Positions 46,101-56,894 of a stretch of DNA of 64,000 bases are shown here, piece after piece (positions within the stretch are counted from its first letter, which is position 1; each line of letters begins with the position of its first letter). The stretch is from the NCBI GenBank assembly GCA_004335835.1, contig RWJK01001651.1, positions 18,440 through 82,439 on the forward strand, written 5' to 3'. This stretch comes from Scenedesmus sp. ARA3. Taxonomy: Eukaryota; Chlorophyta; Chlorophyceae; Sphaeropleales; Scenedesmaceae. Made by a program: the position numbers and the translations under genes. The notes beneath the pieces were generated by a model. It was given only the letters and a program-made list of their open reading frames with translations. It did not search any database and was not told the origin of the DNA.

Positions 46101-49100
46101 CAGCTCATCCAGCTGCTTCTGCTGCTGCACGGTCTGCTCCGCTGCCGCAGCAGCCGCGCTGCCGCTGCTGCTGGCCACAGCACCCGACAGCTGCGCCAGG
46201 TGCTGCTGCAGCTCAGCAACAGCAGCTGCTGCTGCTGTAGCCTGCCGTGCTGCCTCAGATGCTGCTGGCAGCTGCGTCTCTAGCCGCTGCACTGCTGCTG
46301 CTGTCTCTTCATGGCTCTCGGCTGCATCCTTGGCTGCTGCGGCAGCGGCCGCAGCTTCAACTTGCGCCTGCTGCACATCAGCACGCAATGCGAGCAGCTC
46401 TGCTGACGCACCTGCAGCTGCTGCTGTTGATGCACTTGCCTGCGACTGCTCAAACTCCTGCCGCAGCTGCGCAACTGCTGCTGCCGCAACAGAGCCCTGC
46501 TGTGCTGCATCCCTTGCAGCAGCAGCTGCGCTCTCAACACTGTCTGCCAGCCCCTGCACATCCCGCCGCAGCACAACACCCGCTGTGACATCCAGCTGCA
46601 CCTGGCTCTGCAGATCCTTCAGCGCAGCAGCAGTAGCTGCTGTCGACTGCTCAGCTTGCTGCCGCAGCTGATCCAAGCCTGCAGCAGCCTCTGCTGCTTG
46701 CTGTGCTGTGGCAGCTGCAGCCTCAGCCTGCGACCTGAGTGCAGCGGCCTCCTGGGCTGCTGCAGCAGCCTGCTTCTCTGCTGCTGCTACTGCCTCCTGC
46801 AGAGATGGCAGGCACTCTACTGCTTCCATCGCCTTCCAGGCTGCAGCAGCAGCCTGCTGCACCTCCTGCTGCAGCTGCTGCACTGCCTCAGATGCTGCCG
46901 TGCTCTGCTGTGCTGCTGCTGCAGACTGCTGCAGCGCCTCACGCAACTGCTCTGCTTGGTCCTTGCCCTGCTGCGTTGCAGCAATGGCCTCAGCAGCAGC
47001 AGCACCCACCTCCTGCTGCAGCTGGGCTACCTGTGTGTGCAGTTCCTGCAAGCAGAGCAGTGGCAGCAAGATGTGCGGCAGTGTAAGACAGAGCGTGAGT
47101 GCAAAAAGCATGCAGGCATGCAAGGCCTGCGCGCGCCCCACTAACGATTGCAACGATACCTGCAGAGCAATCAGCTGCGAGCGCGCGCTTGCAGCGCACA
47201 GAACACACACACGATACATAGACACGCGCGCACGCCATGCACAATGCATGTAACAGCGACACAAGCACACACATGCACACACTTTGCATATACATCAGCA
47301 CATGAGCAGCCAACATGCGTGCACACAGACGCACACGCGCGCACTTGCCAACACGCGCACAGCACACACGCGCACAGGTGCGCTCAGGCTCACATGCAAA
47401 AAAGCGCACACACGCCTGCACACCCTCGCGTACACGCACCTGAACACACGCGCGCGCACACGTTAAGCGCGCGCACACACATGCACACACGGATACGGGC
47501 GTGCACTGATGCACAACCAAAAGTACATGTGAGGCCACATGCTCTTGCACACGCACACATGCGTGCAGTTCAGCTACTTCCGCGTGCACGCGCATGCACA
47601 TGCACACACGCGCGCAAACAAAATTGTAACTGCACAAGCACATGCCAGGGCACAGGCACACTCAGACGCGTGCGCGCACATGCCCATGCACATGTGCACG
47701 TGCACGCTGTGTGTGTGGTACACACGAACCCGCGCTTGCACATGTGCATTCACATGCAGAGACGCGCACGCGCAACCACAGATGCACAGGCACGCCCGCA
47801 CGCGTACGCGCGCGCACAAACACAAAGGTGCATGCGGACATACCCGCGCACATACACACGCGTGTGCAAAAACATGCACTCACACCAGCACACGTGTCAA
47901 CCCAATGGGGCTCGCACACAAACACGCACACGCAGATACACATACGCGCGCACACAAGTGCAAGCGCACGCGCGCGCAGATGCACACGCCCACACACACG
48001 GCCCACACACGCGCACACTTAACACATTACATTGATATGTCACACGCGCGCACCCTTGCACGCCCACACACAAACACACGCACGCGTGCGCACATGTGCA
48101 AGCGCTGCGACATGAATGCTATACAGCACGGCGCCCACTGCACGTGCAGACAATGCACATGCGCGCATGCGCGTGCGTGTGCACACACGCTCTTACACAA
48201 ACGAATGCACATGCGCGCACAAACCCACACGTTTGGCAGAAAAATTCAGTCGTACACATGGGCAGCACACACATCCATTGAGGCACTCACTAGCAACAAA
48301 CACACCAGCGAACGCGCCTCTGATGCCCACATGCACAACATGAGTAATCCAGCTTGCACGCTGCAACACCACACAGCTAGCAGCCTGCTGCGCTTACCTT
48401 GAGTGTATGCGCCGGCATATCCTCCGGTTCCTGTGCTGCTGGGCGCAGCAGCTCCTGCTGCTTCAGCAGCTGCGCCTGCTCAGCAGCCTCTGCTGCCTTG
48501 TCAGCCGCTTGTTGTAGCTCTGACTTCATGCCTGAGGTGTCCGCAGTGACCTGCTGCAGCTCGGAGCGCAGCTGTTCAACATTCGCAGCTGCTGCTTCCG
48601 CTGCCTTTGCTGCAGCAGCAGCCTGTTCTCGAAGCTCAGGAGTCGACTGCGCTGCTGCTTGCGCTGCTGCTTGTGCTTGCTGCACAGCATCCTGAAGCTC
48701 GCGCATGCCTGCCGAAGTGTCCTCAGCTTGCCGGGCAGCTGCCGCTGCCGCCTGCTCCACCTGCTGCTGCAGCTGCGCAACGGCCGCAGACGCCTGCGTC
48801 GCCTGCTGCAGCGCGGTTGCCGTCTCTGAAGACTCCAGCAGCTGCGTCACTGCATCCGCTGCCACCTGGCCTTGCTGCGCAGCTGCTGCGGCCTGCTGCA
48901 CGTCCAGGCGCAGCTGCGGCAGCTGCTCTGCGACGTCCCTGCTCTGCTGCGCTGCATTGCTGGCAACTGAGGTGAAACTCTCAACCTCCAGCTGCAGCTG
49001 TGCCACTTGCTCGCGCAGATCCTGCAGGGGTGCAACAGGCAGCAGGAGATGGCAGCAGTGGCTTTCAAAGTGCCGCAGCGGACGAAGGCGCTGCAGCACA

Positions 49101-52100
49101 CACGTAAGCATATGTGCCACTCACACAGAGCTGCATGCTGTTGCCAGTGCCTTGGTGCTGTCTCACCCATAGACAACATCTATTAGCCAAGCCTCGGCAG
49201 CCCTCTGCAACCGTGCATGCCACCTGCACTAACGTGCTAGTACTGCTTTTTTTGCTGCTACTGCTGCTGCTGGCGCAGTGCCCCCTGCTGGTACGGTCCC
49301 CTGTTGCGCAAGCTACCCCAAATGTGCATATGCAATGCCACACGCACCTCCATTCCCTTCAGCGTCTCCTTCACGCCTGCAAGCTCCTCCTGCACCGCTG
49401 ACAGCAGCGCAGGCTGCGCTGCGCCACCCTGGCCTGCTGCCTGCTGCTGATCAACTCCCTGCTGGGCCCCTCCTTCTGCTGCAAGTGCCTCCTGCATGCC
49501 TACTACAGCCTCAGCTAGGCCCTTGCGCACATCCTCACGCAGCTGCTGCAGCCCTTCTGAGGCATCTGCTGCTTTCTGCGCGGCCAGCTCTGTCTCTGCT
49601 GCAAGCCGGTTCACCACAAAGCGCAGCTCAGTCACTGCGCCTGCAGCATTTGCAGCAGCCACGCCAGGGCTAGACAGCAGCTCCTGTACTTTCTGTGTGA
49701 GCTGCTCGAGTGCTGCAGTGGCAGTGCTGCTCTGCTTGGATGCCGCCTCTGCCTCGGCTACTGCTGCCTGCGCGTGCTGCACAGCCTGGTGCAGCTCTGC
49801 AGCTGATGATCCACTGAAAGTGTCCTGCAGCTGCTGAAACTCTGCGCGTAGCTGCTCCAAGCTGGCTGTGGCTGCCTCTCCTGCAGCCGGCGCATCGGCT
49901 GCCTCACCACCCATGCTGCTCAGCAGCCGCTGCTCTGCGGGAGTCTGCTCTGCCAGCTGCTGCTGCACTGCCTGCAGCTGAACCTGCAGCTCCTCAACTG
50001 CCTGGCTTGCTTTGCTGCCTTGCTCTGCGGCATCAACTTCAGCTTTCAGCTGCTCCACAGCAGCAGCGGCAGCAGCAGCAGCCTCAGCAGCCTGTTGCAC
50101 ATCTTCCTGCAGCTGCTCAACGGCAGCAGCCACTTCTTGCCCGCCACGCGCAGCACTTTCTGCTGATTTTGCTGCGCCCACCGCATCCTGTATACCCTGC
50201 TGCAGCTGCTCGATCGCAGCCGCCACCTGCTTGCTCTGCTCTGCCGCTGCAGTCGCCTCTGCAGCAGCTGCCAGTGCCCGCTGAACTTCCATGCGCGCGT
50301 CTTCAGCAGTGTCATCTGCATTCTCTGCTGCTGCCTCTGCTGACCTGGCAGCCTCCAGTGCAGCTTGCACATCTGCCTGCAGCTGCTCCACCAGCTCTGC
50401 TGTGCTGCTGCTGATTTCAGCAGCCTCAACAGCCTGCTGCACCTGCTGCTGCAGCTGCTCCACCTGTTGCTTGTTCGCCGTTGCGGATGCCTCTGCTGCT
50501 TCTGCTGCCCGAACTGCGGCCTGCGCTTGCTGCTGCTGGCGGCGCAGCTTGTCTTCCACCTGCACGCCAGCATAGCAGAAATAAAAGGTCTGTGAGCGAG
50601 CCTTGCAGTGACAGAAGCAATGGCGTGTGGCTGTGGTGCAGTGCACTTGAAAGGCAGGCAACCAAGGCACGCAATGATCAGCATGCATCACATGTGTGCC
50701 GATGATGATCTGCAATGTCTATGACTGCACTGCATCAGGTGAGTGCACCACCGCACACGCTGCAAGGCCAGCCATCAGCTGCAGAACAGCCCTCTTCCCA
50801 GAACGATCTGCTTGCACTATGCTGCGATGGGACAGTCCTGTACAACAGAACACCCCGCACTCACCACCTGCAACTGCAGGTCCAGCTGCAGCACCTGCTC
50901 AGCCAGCTGATCATTGCCTTGCTGCAGCTTCTGCTCAAGCTCCTGCAGCTGCTGCGGCTGCACATTCTGCTGCTGCTGGCTGCTGCTGCTGCCATCTGTT
51001 AGGTCTTCCAGCCGAGACTGCAGCTCTACAACTTCCTGCTGCAGCGTGTTCAACTGCTGCTGTAATTCTTGGCGGCTCTGCGTGCACAACACCACGGAGC
51101 CAACTTGTTGTCAGCAGTTGACACTAAACAACATTGCAAGAGCTGCAGGAGCGCAGAATATGTCGTGCGCGCTGGAAGACACTTCCAGCGAGCTGCTCTG
51201 TGTCGCTATGCACTCGTAGTTCAACGCAGTCTGTGCTTGTTGTTGCCACTGCATCTCTGTGTCTAAAAAGCATCGCCCCTTCATTTCCTACATGCAGTCC
51301 CGGATATGCTAGTTGCACTTGCTGACATGCATGCACGCATATGCCTTCTGGGCTTGGTGCAGAGCTATCACCCCAGGAAAAGCATCAGCAGGCACAGGCT
51401 CACCGCATCGCGTGTGAAGCTGCCGGAGAGGCTGCCGCGGAACTCTGCAGCCGTGGGCGTGCCGCAGCGGCTGCTGCTGGATAAGTGGCCAGGCGCAAAG
51501 CGGCTGATGGCCGCGTTCAGCTGCTCCTCAAACTGCTCAATCCTGCAAGGCAGAAACATTGGCAGAAACCGGCAACACCGCTTGGGCTGTGGGTTTTGGA
51601 TAGCGCTGATGGCAGCAGCAGAAGCAGCAACTGCTGCATGAATGCATTGCAAGTGCGCTCCAGGTGCTGCTTATGCACTACGCACGAGCGCAACAGATCA
51701 AGATGAAAAGGCAGCCGGCAAAGCACCCATCTACATGTCCTGCTACAGCAATCAAAAGCACTAACACCAGCGTACCTGTTCTTCACAGTGGGTTGCATCT
51801 CCAGCAATGCTGCAGACGCCTCGCCGCTCTGTGCTGCAAGGTACATCTGCTGATGCTGCTCCTCCAGCGCCGCCACACGCGCAGCGAGGCTGCCTAGATC
51901 CGCCTGCAGCTGGTCTGCGCCTGCAACCTGACCCTGCGCAGCAGCAGCAGCAGCAACAGCCGGGTGAGGACGGCGTGACAGCAGCGTAACATGGTGCTGC
52001 AGAGCCCACCAGATTGCACACCTGGGGCAGAGCAAGCTCAGCATGCGCTGGCACTTGCGCTGACATCTGCACTGGCAATGCCAGTCTGGCATCTGCGCTA

Positions 52101-55100
52101 GCAGTTGGGTTAGGACCATGTAGCCCTCATGCAGCCAGACACGCAGTAGTGAGCGTGCTTCCCCACGAGCCAGCTCACGCACCTGACGCTGCTGCTGCTC
52201 GCCCTGCGCATCTCCCGCTGCATCGTCCAGCCCCGCATGCCGCGCCGCATAGTCCTCCTCCAGTATTGCCAGCCGAGCTTCCACTGCCCCGCACTGCAAG
52301 CCATCCAGCGGAGCCGCATCTGCTGCTGCCTGCTCCACGTCCTGCAGGCGCCGCTTCACGCTCTTCAGCTCGGCTTGCAGCGCTGCAAACTGCACCTCGT
52401 CTGCCACCTGGGAGATGCGGTGCTGCATGGGGCTCAGCAGCGGCCGCTGCTGCTGCTGCTGCTGCTGCTGAGGTGACGCGAAGGGCGAGGGGCTGCGGGC
52501 TGCTGCTGGGCTAGCAAGGCAGGCCTGCACAAGTGCATGGGCACCACAGAACAAGTTGGATTACAATATTAAAGACGAGGGTGTGGCCGTGGTTGAGCAT
52601 GAGTGCGTGCAATGATGATCAAGCCAAAGCACCAGGCGCAGGCCCAACAGCAGACTTGCAAGCACCATGTACATGGAAACAAGTTACGGGCGGCACACAT
52701 ACATCAAGCATGCACATGCTGCTGCTAGCTTGCTGGTCAGCTCAATGGCAGCCTGCCATGCAGAAGGCTTCAAGCTGCTGCCTACGTGCTCACCTCTGCC
52801 TCCGCTGCGTCAGATGGCACCATGCTGGCAGGCTCTGGCAGCGAGAATGGCATGCATGGCGCGCGCTGCTGCTGCTGCTGCTGCTCAGCGCTGCAATCAG
52901 CACTGTCAGCGCTGCTTATCTGGCCTGCAGCGGGGCTGTCTTCTTCACAGCAGCTGGCTGCCATGCGCTCTGACTCAGGAAGTGTAGGCCATGGCACGCC
53001 AGCAGCTGCTGACAGAGCTGCAGCCACAGACGCACACTGCTGCTGCTGTGTGCTTTGCTGCACAGAGGGCGCCATGTCTGCTGGCTCGCTGAAACCGACT
53101 GGAATGAAAGCAGCTGCACTGCCAGTACTTGTAGCGGCCTGCTGCTGCTGCTGACGCTGCAGATAATCCAGTTTGCGGCTGTGCTGCTGCTCCCGCTCCA
53201 GCAGCCCCTCCTGCTCCTCCTCAACATACTGCAGCAGCGACCAACATCACATCCCAGCAAAATGAGTCGATTTGCGCAGTGATGCGGAGTCGCACCGCAA
53301 TATTTGTTTTGCTCAGACCCTCAATGCAGCGTGCGCTGAAGGATGGCAATATCCACAGCCTAAGCAAGCAACAGCACGCTGCGAAATACACAAATTGGCA
53401 AGCAGCAGCATGAGAGCACAGTGTAGTTTGTGTGCGCACCTGCAGCCTCAGCTGTAGCCCCTCCAGTCGCTCCAGCAGCTGGTCACTGCTGTCCTGCAGC
53501 ATGACAGTGACGGTGGACTCCTGCAGGACACAGAAGAGCCAGAAGAGGACAGGAAGCATCAGCACTGCTGCCACTCACAGCCATGTCGGCCTTGCACGCA
53601 GTTTGACAAGATAGCATGCACGCGCTACACATTGTACCAGGTTATGTGCAGAGTCAGACCTACAGCCCAAGCAAGCGCACGCCAGGATGACCGCACCCTA
53701 CCTGCTGCCTCTGCCTCTGCTGCAGATCCTGAAGCTCTTGCTGCACCTCATCCAGCTGCTGCTGGCTGCTGCTGCTGTCTGGCCTGTCAACTGCCACATC
53801 AGCATTTGCCTGTTGCTGCTGCTGCTGCTGCATCTGCTCTGTGAGTTGCGCAAGGGCTGTCTGTTGCTGCTGCATCTGCTGCTGCAGCTGCTGAAGCTCC
53901 TGCTGCAACTCCTGCCGGTGCTGCAGCTGCTCCATCTGCAGGTCAAGCTTCATGACATCACACTGCGCACCCAGCTGCTCTAAAGCATTTGCTTGCTGCC
54001 TGATGTCTGTGCGGCACTGCTGAACCTGCCGCTCCTGCTGCAGGCCCTGCAGCTGCTGTGTTGCCTCCTCAGAAGACCCGAACTTGCTGCTCTGCTCTGC
54101 CTGCTGCCTGAGTGACTCAGACTGCTGCTCCAGGGCACCCAGCCGGGCCTGCAGCTGCTGAGTTAGCTGCTCAGCTGCAGCAGCACGCGCGTCTGCTGCA
54201 GCTGCTGCTTGCTGTGCAGCCTCCGACTGTGAGATTGCCTTGAGCAGCTGCCCCAGGTGCTCAGAGTGTGACAGTGCTGGCATATGCCGGCTGCCCTGAT
54301 CAGCAGCCGCTGCTGCTTCGCCTGCATTTGCTGCTGCCGCTGTCACTGCAGCAGCAGCAGCTGCGCCGTCCAAGGCCTTGACCTTTTGTGCGGCTTCCGC
54401 TGCTGCGGACTGCAGTGCTCGCTCAACAGCTGCAGCTATCTTGTCATGTAGCTCGCTGCCGACTGCATGCACAAATAGCATTGTGGCGGAACATGACAAC
54501 TTGTGTTAGAAGTAGCAGGACAGAGAGAGCTTCACAGCTGGCTTCGAGCTCCCTCAGAATACGCAAGGGTTTTAGACTGCCGGCTGCTCTGAACTTTTGC
54601 TACTGCTAGCACTCTTTTGCAACAGAGCATGTCCAGAAGCCAGCTATTGAAGGATGGAGGCAGCGCACCTGCTGCCATGGACTCCAGTTGAATTGGCAGC
54701 GGCTCACTGCTGACAGGCAGATACCTGCCACCTAGGCTGCTCCTGCGTGAGCCTGCACAAACATTTAGGGGGGTGGCAGCAGCAGCAGCAGAGTAAGCTG
54801 TGATATGTGTGCTGTAATCAACGGCTGCTTGTGAATCTGCAAGGGAAGTCAACATGTTACGGATGCACTGCCATCCAGACAATGTTGCAGAAACAGTTCT
54901 GGTCACTCGTCATGTGCGCACCTGCATCGCTGAAGTCCAGGTGTTGCCTTGGTGTCAAGTTTGGGAAGCGCCTCGACAGGCTTTGCACCAGTGGGTCAAT
55001 GCCCTGCTGTTGCTGCTGCTGCAGCTGCTGCTGATATGCCAGGCTGCCTGCGGTGCTGTTACCAGCAGGTGCAGCAGGCCATGCGCTGATGCCGCCGTAC

Positions 55101-55606
55101 TGTGAGCTGACCCGGGATGCAGAGGCACCGGTGTTGATCTGCATCACCTGCCCCAACTCTTGGCGCAGCCCACCCAACGATGTCTGCACGCAGCACAGGA
55201 GTAAGCAGGCGTTCTGTGTTGTCCACACTGTGACAGCTGCTGTTGCTGGTGATGGTGAGCACATGGAGGTCGAGCTGCAGCTGATGCAGCTTACATTTTT
55301 TGCATTTTGAGCGCAAAATCTCGTTATTCAGGGGTGCTCACCTCTGCAGACTGTATTTTAGCGGACAACCCACCGCCCTCCTTCTTCATGCTGTTCATCT
55401 TGTGCTGTCGAGCGAACTGCACACATGCAACTTGCTGTTTGAGCAAGCTGAGAGCTTATGAGTTCTTATAACTGACAAAAGGCTGATCCTTGAGCAGGTA
55501 CTGCGAGCTGCTGTTTTCATTCAAGCCCTTGCAGCGTTTCCAGCACCTGATGGACGCTCAGCAGCTGTTCGACGTCATTGTTGGGCGTATCAATCTTATT
55601 CTCCAT
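34976..55606 (-). CDS. Giant coiled-coil protein with two C-terminal PLAT/LH2 domains (about 4,240 residues)
   Basis: Nineteen minus-strand exons join in phase: 55547-55606, 55342-55416, 54922-55183, 54669-54752, 53702-54462, 53440-53520, 52794-53228, 52183-52524, 51776-51933, 51404-51542, 50865-51077, 49348-50559, 48398-49021, 45954-47045, 45216-45680, 42163-44743, 41105-41745, 36961-39354, 34976-36082. Residues about 160-2000 are Gln/Ala/Glu/Leu-rich with heptad-like spacing (for example [20 protein letters not shown]). About 2000-3050 is Ser/Ala-rich and probably disordered. PLAT 1 (about 3056-3165) is split over a 1.75-kb intron: YRLALHTSSKHGAGTRTR joins VSLSLTGAASGTS, then SISIWHDGRGYASAWLLEWL. 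PLAT 2 (about 4014-4165) runs from YRLQLFTADRISAG to GSFGRGSVESFTV and LGEVAALLLWQEPEG, with a poly-Ser/Gln insert. PLAT domains bind lipid or protein partners, so this may tether a structure to a membrane. The function is unknown. Confidence 0.78.
36220..37040 (-). repeat. Array of seven copies of one exon end (true copy plus six ghosts)
   Basis: The end of the large PLAT 1 exon, encoding CGSEDDDSSSVESFTEEQLLEAQ with a GTGAGG donor, is the true copy at 36961-37030. Related copies follow at about 36840-36890, 36720-36765, 36598-36668, 36487-36540, 36357-36410 and 36221-36292, one every 110-135 bp. Three copies keep most of the acidic/Ser motif; others have decayed in the middle but keep the donor and EEQLLEAQ core. 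Confidence 0.9.
39320..39600 (-). repeat. Ghost copies of the 5' end of the PLAT 1 exon
   Basis: The acceptor and first codons of the exon starting at 39354 (VSLSLTGAASGTSHQ) are copied upstream at about 39425-39470 and 39530-39580. Confidence 0.8.
41715..41855 (-). repeat. Ghost copy of the 5' end of exon 17
   Basis: GAGYEPYDPYDD and its CTGCAG acceptor (true exon start 41745) recur at about 41818-41857 upstream. Confidence 0.88.
42030..42260 (-). repeat. Ghost copy of the 3' end of exon 16
   Basis: The exon end encoding LDDGRTSFGSDDELPVMRMT plus GTGAGC donor (42163-42235) is copied at about 42032-42110. The copy includes the CAT/ATC-rich stretch encoding GDNDGGG. Confidence 0.92.
47180..48330. 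repeat. Alternating purine-pyrimidine CA/CG-rich block inside an intron
   Basis: More than 1 kb consists almost wholly of CACACG, GCGCGCA, ACATGCAC and related dinucleotide-alternating words. It lies within the 1.35-kb intron between exons 48398-49021 and 45954-47045 of the giant gene, so it is TG/CG-rich on the coding strand. There is no fixed period. Long open frames on both strands (His/Thr/Ala/Arg or Cys/Val/Ala/Arg) are products of the repeat. Confidence 0.92.
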
Positions 55607-56894
55607 GGCGTGGCACTCGTACTGGCCATCTATCAAGCCTCACAATCACCTGCCAGGCTGTTCACGGCATGTTGTTCATGCTTGTTACTTGTTGATGCAT
55701 CTTTGTTGCGGAAAGATGCGCTATTTAAACGCACAGAGCACCTGCTGGAGCCAGGATGGAGCAGTGAGTTTGACTGCCCGTCACGGACCCTGTGACAGCT
55801 GCCCGTTACAGGGCAGCAGGAACCGATCAGCCACGGAACTATTGTTTAAATTGAGATCGTTTCATTTTTATCACAATGGCATCCTTGAAGGCAGATGTAC
55901 GGTGTCTTCGTCATGCGACCGTTGACTGGCACATGCCCAGTGGGCACTGCCTGCACCAGAATGACATGTAAAGTTGGACAGTCTAGCATAAAAAAAGCAA
56001 AGCTGCGCACCTTCAAAGCAAAGCTCGGCCAGAAGACCCCCCGCCCTGGGTCTCCCGGCGCTCCAAGTGGGCTGCACATGTAAGCACGTCCGTCCAGCAG
56101 CAAGGCATCATATCATCATGCGAAGTTCTCACCTGTAGGCGCAGAGAAGATTACAGGGCAGGTTCGTTAGGGGTCCTTTGGCGGGACCACCTGTGACCCC
56201 TGCCCCCCGTCTTCAAGTAGTCCTGGGTAGGCCGTGGTGTAGGTTCCAGTCATGACAAGGACACTCGCAGCAAAACACAGACAATCAAAAACCCACCGGG
56301 CATCAGTGAAATTCAGTACTCGTTGTTGCATGTGGTCATGAGTGCACACAAGTAGTCACAGTGGGTACGTCAACGTCAGCGACGGCATGTGGATCTGTTT
56401 GGCGTTTGTGTTTGTTTGTTGTGTTGTGTGTGTGTTTGTGCTTGTTTGTTTTTTTATTGTTTGTTTGTTTGTCGTTTGTTGTGTTGTTTGTTTGTTTGAT
56501 TGTGTGTTTGTTCGGTGGTGTTTGTTGTTGCTGTTGGGCTGTGGCGGCGTCGTGGTGGTGTAGAGATGGACATGTGCCGAAGGCCTCACATCGAACCATG
56601 AGGGCTGATCCTCCAACACGAATACACATTACAACAAGCCGGTGTGCTGAAGCTCTCAGAGCAAGTTACCGTTTCAGCTGCCAGCACATCAGCTGACCAG
56701 GTGCCGCACCACAATGATCACCACAATGCCACTTTGTCACACTCAAATGCACTCGACTGCATCACGCACGCACAGTACGAGCCATGCATCCCAAGTGGCC
56801 ATCACAGTTCGCCAGTTCAAAGCCAGCTACTGTTGCTGCACGAGCTCCTCAGTGGCTGTTGCAGCCCATGCGATCAACCATCTCCAGCTGTGGG
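55607..56894. other. Intergenic region between the giant gene and RPN7
   Basis: It should contain the promoter of the giant gene (start at 55606, minus) and the RPN7 3' UTR. It holds a TTTG-rich simple repeat (56400-56525). Two unassigned minus-strand frames (55846-56103 and 56167-56349) have more balanced composition than the surrounding DNA. TTACA near 56626 may be the RPN7 polyadenylation signal, about 265 bp after the stop. Confidence 0.5.
56400..56525 (+). repeat. TTTG/TGTT-rich simple repeat
   Basis: GTTTGTTTGTTTG-like sequence with GTGTGTGTTTG interruptions over about 125 bp, unlike the CAG-rich repeats elsewhere. It is intergenic. Confidence 0.88.

Noticed and set aside
47148..48402. 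Several long His/Thr/Cys/Val-rich frames on both strands
   Set aside because: All are translations of the alternating CA/CG block inside an intron.
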